Assembly (NCBI GenBank): GCA_002104895.1
Contig: MCFG01000185.1
Location: forward strand, 42,501-62,500
From: Anaeromyces robustus
Lineage: Eukaryota; Neocallimastigomycota; Neocallimastigomycetes; Neocallimastigales; Neocallimastigaceae
Direction of reading: 5' to 3'
DNA: 20,000 nt
Positions 1 to 9,198 of the stretch are shown one piece after another; position 1 is the first letter of the stretch; every line of letters starts with the position of its first letter. Position numbers and translations under genes: made by a program. A model generated the notes under the pieces. It searched no databases and was not told the DNA's origin. It saw nothing but the letters and a program-made list of their open reading frames with translations.

Positions 1-456
1 AAATGAAATAAAATAATAAAAAAATAAAAAGATAAAAAAAAGATATTTTATTTTATTTTTCATTGTTATATATAAACATTTAATTATTTTATTTTTTAAA
101 TGTTCATAATTATTTCTTTAATTTAAATTAAAATATTAATTATTCCATATAGATTTATTAGATACACAAAAAAAAATAAAAAAAAGCTGGTGACCTTAAC
201 CATCCCGAAAAAAATATTTTAATTAAAAAAAAAAAAAAACATGGCGTATAGAAAAAAGAATACCTTTTAAAAAAATAAATAATAAAAACTATTGTAATTC
301 AAAAAAAAAATCATGAGATAAATTGAAAATTAAAATTAAATTATAAATAAAAAAATAATAAAAATATTTTTTAATTTGTTAATAGGATTTAAACATTTAA
401 CTATTTAACTATTTATTTATTTGTTTATTATAAACATATATATGAATAAAAAAATT

Positions 457-495
457 AAAAGGCTTCTATATATATATATATATAAGAAGTCTTTT
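457..495. terminator. terminator-like hairpin with T-rich tail
   Basis: The arms aaaaggcttc (457-466) and gaagtctttt (486-495) pair over 10 positions with one G-T wobble. The 19-base loop between them is alternating TA and partly self-complementary. The right arm runs into T-rich DNA (ctttttattttttttttt). The shape resembles an intrinsic terminator, but in a nuclear genome of this composition it could equally be a chance inverted repeat or part of a 3' end. No gene can be assigned to it. Confidence 0.3.
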
Positions 496-716
496 TATTT
501 TTTTTTTTATATTTTATAATTTAATGTTTTTATAATAATATCAAATGAAGACCATTCATTACAGAAAAATTTGAAAAAATCATTACAAAAAAAAATCTTA
601 TGTATTATTTTAAATGTTAATTTTTTAATATTGTTATAACATAAAATAAATTAAATATGTAATATGTATTATTTAAAATTTATATTTATATGTTTTATTC
701 CGAAATTTTTAAGAAA

Positions 717-717
<1 letters not shown>

Positions 718-750
<33 letters not shown>
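718..750. repeat. poly(A) homopolymer, 33 bp
   Basis: An uninterrupted run of 33 A residues. Neither a target-site duplication nor an adjoining retroposon body is visible, so it is treated as a simple repeat rather than the tail of a retroposed copy. Confidence 0.8.
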
Positions 751-752
<2 letters not shown>

Positions 753-1930
753 ATGCAAAGTTTATATGAAAAAGTTTTTACAATAATAAATTATTTTTTT
801 ATTATTAGAGTTTTCTTCTTTCCTTTATTAGTTATATTTATATATAAATAAAATTATAAAAAATTATACATAAAAGAAAAAAATAATATTCTTTTATCCA
901 ATTTCTTTTTTTTTTTTTTTTTTTTAATTTAACATTTCTATTATTAAAGTTTTTAAAATTTCGACAATATTAATTAGGTGCGGATGAATAAACTAATAAT
1001 AAATGATCTTGTTAAAACAACAACTTTATTATTAAATACATATGCAAAAAAATTATTTCACGAATTTTTTTTTTTTCTTTTTCCTTTTTTTTTTAATATA
1101 TCCAGAAATAAAAAAAATTCATATATATTTATATATATATAAAAAGATAAATAAAGATATAAATCTATTTATTTATAAAAAAAATATGTATTCTGTATCT
1201 TAACTTTAAATTAAATTTATTTATGATACAATTAAGTAAATATTGTATTATTTTATTACCATTTATTATTTATTATTTTAACAATATATAAATCAAATAA
1301 TAACTAATAAATTTTTATAAATAAAACAAAAATGATAATAATTATATATAGAACAATACCAATTATTTATACATATACATATATATAAATATATATAAAT
1401 ATATATAAATAATCATTATTATATTGATATTGATATTATTACAATTCTTTTTTTTTTTTTTTTTTAATATATAATTATTTAATTTAAATTATTTTGTTGT
1501 ACTTTATCTTAATTTTATTTTTATAATTTTTATTAATTAATTTTATAAGTACTATTATTATTACTTTTTTTTTCTTCTTTATATAATATTTATGTATTAA
1601 AATAATAATTTAAATACTAAAATTATGTCATTAAAAAAAAAATTGATAATAAATAATTATATAAATAGAAAGTTTATTAAAGGGAAAAAATATGCTTAAA
1701 GGGAATTTTTAATAATAATAATAACAAATAAGAATATCGAATAATTAATAATAATTATTATTATTATTATTATTATTTATTACTTATTACATATTATTAC
1801 TTATTACTTATTATTACTTATTATTATTATTATTATTTTAAATTTAATATTGTTTTTTTTTTTTTCTTATTTGATTATCTGTTATTTTAAAAAAATTTTT
1901 TTCATATATTTTATCTTCCACCACCTAAAT

Positions 1931-1964
1931 TATGATTATGATTATGATTATGATTATTATTTAT

Positions 1965-2000
<36 letters not shown>
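1931..2000. repeat. (TATGAT)n microsatellite followed by T34
   Basis: About four and a half copies of a TATGAT hexamer (1931-1957) are followed within ten bases by 34 consecutive T residues (1967-2000). The block lies about 60 bp downstream of the stop codon of the minus-strand PRPP synthetase gene and may fall in its 3' untranslated or polyadenylation region. Confidence 0.75.
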
Positions 2001-2004
<4 letters not shown>

Positions 2005-2060
2005 ATAAATAGTATAACATTAATAAAAAAAAAGTATAATTTAAATAAATATATATATAT

Positions 2061-4616
2061 TTAAACTGAATGATTAAATAAATAGGAAACAGATTTTCCA
2101 GTAAAAGTACGATCAATAGCTTCAGCTAATACACTACTAATATCAATAATATTTAATTTAGTAGATTGTTTTAATTTTTCTTCTGGAATATCATAGGAAT
2201 TTGTTGTAAAAACGGCATCAACATAATCACATTGTTCAATTTTTTCTAAAGCATCATTAGAAAAAAGTCCATGAGTAGCAACAATATATATTTTTTGGGC
2301 TTCATTTTCATGTAAAACTTGTGCAGCCGTTAAAAAGGCATTTGGACTATCAATAATATCATCCTTTTTTTTTTATTTTAATTTTTTTTTATTATAAAAT
2401 CATAAAAAAAAAAATAAAATTAAAATTAATAAAAGTTGTTTTTTTTTTTTTTTAAAATTTTAAAAAAAATTTTTTTAAATTGTTATAAAATAATTATTAA
2501 ATAAATACATTATTATATTTTAATAATTATATAATTAATATATATATATATATAAGTTATATAAAATTATTTTTCATTATTACATAATGTATTATTATAT
2601 TATTATTTATTATTTATTTATGATTTTATGATTTTATAATTTATTATTAAATAAATAAAATAATTAAATTTTTTATTAATTACCATAATAAAGCAAATTT
2701 TTCCTTTGACATCACCAATAACAGTAGCATGATCTCTATTATTTTTCTTTTCAATCATAGCAAAACCTAAATTTAATTGATCAGCAAGTGAAGTAACACG
2801 AATAGCACCACCTGCATTCTTTGATACAACTATACCATTAGTATATTCTGGTATATTTTCTTTAATATATTTTGCAATTGTTGGTTCAGAGAAAAGATTA
2901 TCTACTGGAACATTAAAGAAACCTTGCATAACGGAAGAATGAAGATCCATGGTAATAACATGATCAACACCAGAACATATAAGAATATTAGAAATTACTA
3001 TAAAAAGGTAATTATATATATATATGCGTGTGTGTGCGTGTGTGTGCGTGTGTTTGATTTAAAATAAATGAATAAATATATTATGTTATAATTTATAATG
3101 ATTATATTTTCATCATTTATAAATAAAATAATAATGAAATAAAAAAAAATTTTTTTTTATCAATTAATATATTGAATATAAATTTATATTTTTGTATATA
3201 ATAATTTGAATTTTTATTTTTTAAGTGTATTTTATGTATTTAGAAATATATATGTATTGATATAAAATAAAATAAAAAAATTAAAATAATGTAATAAAAA
3301 AAATTTATTGTATATATTATATTAAATGTAAGATAAAAAAAAATTTATATATATATATATAAGAATTAGTAATGATATAATATTATTTAAAGACTTAGAC
3401 TAATAAATATATAATAAATGTAATTTCGAATTTAAAAATTAAAATATATATTTACATTTAGCAGTAATAGCAGTTCTTGATTTTTTCATTTTAGATTGTT
3501 TACCATATGGGAAATATGGAATACTAATAATATAAATAATATATAACCATATATATATATAACATTAATCAAATTATAAAATATATATAAAAAAAAATTA
3601 TATAAATATATATATAATAAGTTAATATAAAAAATAATTTTTAATTCTTTTTTTTTTTTTAAAAAAATTGTATAATAAAATATAATTTATATATATATAT
3701 AAATTATATTATATTTACACAGCAGTAACGGTAGCAGCTGATGAGGTTTTACAAGCATTAATCATAATTAACAATTCCATAATATCATTATTAATGGAAT
3801 CAGAACAGGATTGAATAATATAAACATTTTTATCTCTAATAGAATTCTTGATTTCAACAGAAATTTCTTCACAAGCATTTTTTTTAATTTCAATTTCACT
3901 TGGAGGAATACCTAATTTTTTGGTAATTAACTAATTTAAAATAATATATAATATATTATAGAGATTAAAATAATTTTCATTATATTTATATATATATATA
4001 TATTTTGCAACAAAAAAAAAATAATTCATTTTATAATAATCCTGTTTAATAACATCAATTTTATTATCATTTAATTTATTATATATTATACATATTAAAA
4101 TTCCATTATTTTTATTATAATAATAATTTTAATTTAAAATTTTTAAATATTATTATTTATATTTTTCGATTTTAAATATAATTTTATTTCACTTTTATTA
4201 TTATACTGTTGTCATTATTATTTCAGTTAAGAAAACATTTTGAAATTTTTACTTCATTAAATTGTACATCAATCCTTTCAATTTTGATATTAGTTGAAAT
4301 GCATGATATTGCATTTCTATATATTTTATAGCAAAATAAATTAAAATGATATATTGCAATATTAATAATAATAAATTATAACGACATATTGCTTATTGTA
4401 ATTTAATAAAAAAAAGACTATAATATACATAATTAAAATTTGGACTGTATAAAAATATTATATAATGTGAATTCTGTAATGCTATTATTTTTATTTTTAA
4501 ATAAATAAATTAATATATATAATATTTTAATTATTTATTATTATTACGTCTGATAAGCTCTTGTTAGATGAACCAACAAAAATACAAGGCTTATGTTCAC
4601 TTTTACTTGATTCCAT
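2061..4616 (-). CDS. PRS1: ribose-phosphate pyrophosphokinase, Prs1-type subunit (5 exons)
   Basis: Exons on the minus strand are 4616-4548, 3930-3719, 3523-3456, 2997-2684 and 2363-2061; all junctions are GT-AG and phases agree, giving 321 residues, close to the family's usual 318. Family enzymes transfer pyrophosphate from ATP to ribose 5-phosphate, making PRPP for nucleotide, His and Trp synthesis in the cytosol. Visible landmarks: CIFVGSSN near the N-terminus, NDIMELLIMINACK, VIPYFPYGKQSKMKKSR (94-110), the metal-binding DLH (134-136), QGFFNVPVDNL, GIVVSKNAGG, and the C-terminal SYLFNHSV. The KQSKM and DDIID(S)PNAF forms (active-site loop 222-231) match yeast Prs1 and mammalian PRPP synthetase-associated proteins as I recall them, not canonical catalytic subunits, which read ARQDK and DDxxDTxGT. 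It is therefore probably a regulatory or scaffold partner of a catalytic subunit encoded elsewhere. The non-homologous insertion of yeast Prs1 is absent. The start is the only ATG in frame before the conserved block. Confidence 0.9.
2364..2683 (-). other. PRS1: PRS1 intron 4
   Basis: A GT-AG intron of 320 bp, donor gtaatt after the ATG codon at 2686-2684 and acceptor aag before GATGAT at 2363. It sits in phase 0 exactly in front of the two aspartates that open the PRPP-binding loop. The content is nearly all A/T homopolymer and TA repeat. Confidence 0.85.
2998..3455 (-). other. PRS1: PRS1 intron 3 with a GT-rich minisatellite
   Basis: A GT-AG intron of 458 bp splitting a Leu codon (T/TA). 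On the plus strand it carries three 10-bp units of gcgtgtgtgt at 3026-3055, the most GC-rich simple repeat in the window, only about 30 bp from the acceptor. On the transcribed strand this reads as an AC-rich tract just before the 3' splice site, replacing the usual pyrimidine tract. The remainder is A/T low complexity. Confidence 0.8.
3931..4547 (-). other. PRS1: PRS1 intron 1, longest intron, with a higher-complexity core
   Basis: A GT-AG intron of 617 bp in phase 0 between SLSD and LITKK. Unlike the other introns its middle, about 4200-4490, is not simple repeat. It includes an inverted repeat gaaatgca/tgcatttc (4296-4303 and 4310-4317, six-base loop) and, on the transcribed strand, a TGATGTA (4271-4265) followed about 40 bases on by CTGA (4226-4223), loosely like snoRNA C and D boxes. 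The first of these deviates from the C-box consensus, so no RNA gene is called. Confidence 0.55.
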
Positions 4617-4989
4617 TTTTTTTTTTTTTTTTTTTTTTTATTATATATATATATTTTTTTTTAATTTTTTATTATATTATATTTATTAATATAATAATAA
4701 TAAATGATTTTAAGGTAAGTAAATGATTTTAAGGTTGTGTAAGTACAAAAAAAAAAAAAAGTTTAATTAAAAATTTTATATTTATTTTAATTTTTTGATC
4801 GAAAATTTAAAATTAAAATGATTCGCTGAAAAAAAAAAAATTTCTTTTTTTAAAAATCATTTATAAAAAATTAAAATAAAAATTGAACTCATATAAAACA
4901 AATAATTACTTAATTCTATCTAAATATTTTATATATTTTCATTATTTTATAGTAATATTCATTTTTTTTATTTTTATTTTAATTTTTAT
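4617..4989 (-). promoter_or_regulatory. upstream region of PRS1, with A-tract leader and 16-bp direct repeat
   Basis: This 373-bp gap separates the stop of the upstream minus-strand gene from the PRS1 start. Read on the minus strand, an uninterrupted run of 23 A residues (4639-4617) directly abuts the PRS1 ATG, so the 5' leader is almost pure A before the start codon. About 85-120 bp upstream of the ATG lie two identical 16-bp copies of taaatgattttaaggt (plus-strand form; 4701-4716 and 4720-4735), the only exact direct repeat of non-simple sequence in the gap. They could be a transcription-factor site pair; no factor is recognised. Confidence 0.45.
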
Positions 4990-5687
4990 TTAATTATTTT
5001 TTGTTATAATACATTTATTATAATTTAATAATTTCGCAGATTGAACAACACAAGAATTTTGATACATTTCATAAAATATTAAATCTGAAATGGATATAGA
5101 AGAGTAAGATGAAGTTTTAGAAGAATTAAAAGTAATAGGAGTACTATTCATTTTTAATAATTTTTTTTGAAACTTTTTTTGAAACTTTTTTATTGTTAAT
5201 TTTGTCAATTTTGAATTCTTTTTAATTTTTTTATCTTTAATTTTCATATTCTTATTCTTACTTTTTCTTTTTGTTTTTTTCTTTTTATCATGATGATTAC
5301 TTTTATTTTTATTTTTATAATGGGTATTGTTGTTTCCTCTATTTTCTTTTATTTTATTATGATTCTCCTCTGGATATTTTTTTGGTGTAATTACTATATT
5401 ATCATTAAAAACAGATATATCATTAATGTCATCATTATTGTCATTATTACATTTAGAATCATTTATATTATTATTATTATTCTTATATTCATTTATATAA
5501 TTTTTATTATTATTATTGTATGGCTCTTTTATAATTAAATTTATCTTGTTATTGCAAATATGATGGTCGTAATTAAGTTTTATACTTATCTTTTCTTTAT
5601 TATTATTATTATTATTATTATTTATCTTTTTCGTATTATACATAATAGTATTATTGGTAACAATAGAAATTGTTCTTATTAGTACTA

Positions 5688-5744
<57 letters not shown>

Positions 5745-7905
5745 ATAATTGTTTTAAATGATAATTGTAACGTCTCTTATTATTAAAAGTATAATAGATT
5801 TCATTATTTTTTAATAATCTATCATTTTCATATATTATTTTCCAAAATTTTAAATAAAAATTCATGTTATTCATATCTTCATGTTTTGTATATAAATTAG
5901 GATAGTAATGATACTTATATAATTTATGTTTAAAATTTTTGTCCCTGATTAAATTATTTCTATGATTATTTATATGCTTTAATTGTTTACTAAAATAAAA
6001 TATAAAATTCATATTTTTATTTTTATTTTTAAACTTTTCAAATATATCATTACTTCTGTTATTTAAAATCATAGAAAACAACTTCATCCAGTAAGATTTA
6101 TCCCTATCAAGTAATTTAAAGTCACCAGCTAAAATAAAAAATAAAAAAAAGCAAAAATCATATAAATATTATTTATTTCAAAGTTTTATGTAGTAGTATT
6201 ATTTTATTTATTTCATTCATTTTTATTTTAATATTAGAGAAAGAAAAAAAAATAATTATATTATTATAATTAAATTTTACCTTGATTTTTATTAGAATTA
6301 TAATATTTTGCTTTTATAAAATATAATATTTTCATAAAATGATAATAATAATAATAAAATTGATATATATTTTCTCTATTGATAATTATTTTAAATTTTT
6401 TGTTTGTCTTATTAAACATATTAATAATATTTTGATTATTCTCTACTATATTAAGTGCTTTATTTATATTGATAATTATTTTAAATTTTTTGTTTGTTTT
6501 ATTAAACATATTAATTATATTTTGATTATTCTCTACTATATTAAATGTTTTATTTATATTTTTGTTTTTGTAAGAATTGAATGAAATGTAGTTGTTATTT
6601 ATATTCCTTAATTCTGTAAATTTATGACATGGTATTAATGTTAAATCTTGATTAAAATTTAATTTTTTGTTAATATTAGATGAAAAAAATTTTTTTGATG
6701 TTTTGGATCCTTTATTTTATTTTATAAAAAAAATAAAAAAAAAAAAAAAAAAGTAAATTAAAAAGAAACTAAACATCATATTATATATAAAAAATGAATT
6801 ATTAATTATATATATAAGAAAAATGTATAATAAACATTTGATTTTCAATATAAAATGATTTACTATTAATTTATATATATATATATATATTAAAAAGATA
6901 ATTAATATATACTTTTCGAAGAATCTATTATTAATTGTTTAATAAATTGTTCATTATTAATAAATTTTTTATCATTTATCATTGATATATGAGTACTAAA
7001 TTTTTAATAAAAAAATAAAAAAAAAAAAATTAATAATTTTTTTTTAATTTTTTAAAGAAATGATTTTCTTTATGATGATGATTTACATTAAATTTTCCTT
7101 GAATATACATTTCATTGGAGATTCAACATAATTCTTATATTAATAAATAAATTTTGATATTAAAAAATCATATTTAATAGATTAAAAATTTAATGAAAAA
7201 AAAAAAAACTTTTTTTTTTTTTTTTTTTTTTTGGTGTATCAAAAAATTTTTATTTTTTTTTCTTAATTATATAAAAAATATATTAAATAATTATATATTT
7301 ATATTTATATTTATGTATTAAATAAAATTAAAAATACTTTACACAATTTGTCGAAATATTATTATATTTTGATTTTAATGACTGATATAGTATCATATTA
7401 TTTTCATTATTTAGTTCAATTTCGTCATATTTCCTTTTCAAAGATTGATATAAAATTTCGTTTGATTTAGAAATTTCTATCCAGTTAATATTTGACTCTA
7501 TAATAAATATAAATAAATAAATAAATAAATAATAAATTTATTATTACTATATGAAAAAAAAGATCTTATTCATTAATTCTCTTTTTTATTAATAATTATA
7601 TAAAAATTTAATAATTATTTTCTATTACTATTTATATTTGGTGATTTATTTTGTACCATTTTATTCTTCCTCCCTAATTATTTTATTAATACATTTTTTT
7701 TTTAAAAATATATATAAATATATATATATAAATTAATTAAAATTTTTTACATTTATGTAAATGTAAATATTCATTAATTTATTTATATTAATTTATATTT
7801 CTGTAATTTTTTATATATACTTAGCAATTCTGGATATATTTCTGTAAAATTTTCGGTAAAGTAAGTCTTTAATTCTTGAAATATTGTTTTCGTTCGATGA
7901 ACCAT
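4990..7905 (-). CDS. unrecognised Asn/Lys-rich protein, 631 residues (5 exons)
   Basis: Exons on the minus strand are 7905-7821, 7497-7338, 6995-6913, 6709-6281 and 6128-4990, joined in consistent phases (1, 2, 1, 1) by GT-AG introns to an uninterrupted 631-residue frame ending in TAA. I do not recognise the family. The first 110 residues (MVHRTKTIFQELKTYF..., then ELLKSNINWIEISKSNEILYQSLKRKYDE) look helical and of normal complexity. Residues about 160-220 are a 30-residue segment duplicated in tandem (NIVENNQNIINMFNKTNKKF twice). A short conserved-looking piece, AGDFKLLDRDKSYWMKLFSM, opens the last exon. Then come Asn-rich stretches including Asn18 (about residues 382-399), and a strongly basic Lys-rich segment (about 530-580, HDKKKKTKRKSKNKN) that could serve as a nuclear localisation signal. 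The start ATG is preceded by an A-rich leader. The exon 2 donor was chosen as GTATTT at 7337 because the nearby GTAAAG breaks the frame. A nuclear DNA- or RNA-associated role is possible but unproven. Confidence 0.75.
5689..5742 (-). repeat. trinucleotide run encoding Asn18
   Basis: Eighteen consecutive ATT units (AAT on the coding strand) inside the last exon of the unrecognised gene, all in the Asn frame. Shorter Asn runs encoded by the same triplet flank it (for example near 5600-5625). Pure AAT without AAC interruption suggests a replication-slippage-prone tract that may vary in length between strains. Confidence 0.85.
6379..6558 (-). repeat. 90-bp in-frame tandem duplication in coding exon
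   Basis: Two adjacent 90-bp copies (6379-6468 and 6469-6558) differ at about four positions by eye. Because the unit is a multiple of three it duplicates 30 residues without disturbing the frame, and two of the differences are synonymous. The copies share the core NQNIINMFNKTNKKFKIIIN. It is a recent internal duplication within exon 4 of the unrecognised minus-strand gene. Confidence 0.9.
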
Positions 7906-8441
7906 TTTAATATTATTAATTATTAATTATTAATTATTTAATAATGTATATTATTTGAAATTTTATAATTATTATCACTTAAATAGAATAATATATAAAT
8001 TATTAATTATTGTTATAATATTTTTCGATATTAATTTATATATATATATAGTTATTTTAGATTTTAGTTTCAATAAATAAAAATAAAAATTTATTTATAC
8101 TCTATTGATATATATATAGTTTTTTTTTTATCAGTTTATTTGTTTATTTTTCTTTATTCTTTTATTAATTATTATTTTTATTTTTATTCTTTTTATTCTT
8201 TTTATTTATTTTTTATTCTTTTTTTATTATTATTATTTAATATATAATACTTTTGCTTAGCAGAAATAAATAAAATAATAATAAAAAAAATTAATTATGA
8301 AAAAATGATGTAATCATACTTGAATAATTTTTAATAATTCTTAAACTTTTGATTTAAAATAATTCAATAATTATTTAATTTTGTATTTATATTTATATTT
8401 ATTTATTATTGTTTATTATTTACAAATAATTATTATTATAA

Positions 8442-8473
<32 letters not shown>

Positions 8474-8492
8474 AAATAAATAAATAAATAAT
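8442..8492. repeat. (AAAT)n microsatellite
   Basis: About twelve near-perfect AAAT/TAAA units with one slip to AAT in the middle, in the divergent intergenic region. Similar shorter arrays occur at 7509-7532 (intron of the unknown gene) and 8793-8822. Confidence 0.8.
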
Positions 8493-9074
8493 TGAAAATA
8501 CTTACAAAAAAAAAAACAATATTATTAAATATTTTATAATTGAAAATGTAATAAATATTATAATAGTATATTCAACAATTTATTATTTTATATATTAGAT
8601 TCTAATATATTTTAATATATTTATATTTTATATATATATACATATATATTACATATTATGAATAAAATACTTTTCATCCTCATCCAACCATAATTAATCA
8701 TAAAAGTCCCCACAGAGAATTTAAATTTAATATATAAATAAATGAATAGATCATTATATAAATAAATAAATTAATGAAAGTTTAAATACATAAATAAATA
8801 AATAAATCATAAATAAATAAATACATTAAAATCTCTTTTCCTATCTCAATTCCTATCATTGTTAATTTTTAAGTTTTTTAAATATATTATTATTTATTTA
8901 ATTATTATTTATTTCATTCATTTATTTTATAGTACTTTTTTATAATATATTACAAATATATTACAAATCAATTCCATTTAATTAAATTTTCTATTTTAAC
9001 ATATAATATATTAACAGTAAAAAAAAAAAAAAAAAAACGAAAAAAAAAATTTTTTTTTTCTTTAAAAGAAAATA

Positions 9075-9085
9075 AAAGTAAAAAA

Positions 9086-9117
<32 letters not shown>

Positions 9118-9198
9118 TAAAAATAAAAATAAAATAAAAATAAAAATAAAATAAAAAATAAAATAATCAAAATAAAATAATAAAAATAAAATAAAAAA
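9075..9198. repeat. A-rich (A4-6T)n array
   Basis: About 120 bp in which runs of four to six A residues are separated by single T residues, giving an irregular five- to seven-base period. It lies about 390 bp upstream of the transporter start. Such phased A-tracts can be stiff or curved and exclude nucleosomes; that consequence is general knowledge and not shown here. Confidence 0.7.

Larger units (their letters stand above)
1..2060. other. gene-free low-complexity region, left edge
   Basis: No coding region was recognised on either strand; stop codons are dense and the sequence is mostly A/T homopolymers, TA repeats and AAT/ATT runs. Landmarks are a slightly GC-richer patch at about 186-255 (contains gctggtgacc and ccatcccg), a hairpin at 457-495, an A33 run at 718-750, a (TATGAT)n stretch at 1931-1957 and a T34 run at 1967-2000. 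The right end is the downstream flank of the minus-strand PRPP synthetase gene, so its 3' untranslated region presumably lies near 2000-2060. The patch at 186-255 may be an exon edge of a gene outside the window, but no frame supports this. Confidence 0.6.

Noticed and set aside
718-750. A33 as the tail of a retroposed element
   Set aside because: No element body, target-site duplication or coding remnant is adjacent; many similar homopolymers occur throughout.
2618-2683. Extension of the PRS1 exon 4 frame into VINKKFNYFIYLIINYKIIKS
   Set aside because: This is intron read-through: a GTAATT donor directly follows the conserved ICFIM, and the next exon resumes at DDIID in the expected family order.
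5290-5538. Forward open frame of hydrophobic residues
   Set aside because: It lies opposite the Asn/Lys-rich coding exon; Ile/Phe-rich frames are the expected complement of AAT/AAA codons.
6339-6584. Forward open frame with two similar hydrophobic halves
   Set aside because: It is the reverse reading of the 90-bp duplication in exon 4 of the minus-strand gene, whose phases join correctly to its neighbours.
7341-7344. GTAAAG as donor of exon 2 in the unknown gene
   Set aside because: Using it leaves either phase with an immediate stop in exon 3; the GTATTT four bases downstream keeps the frame open.
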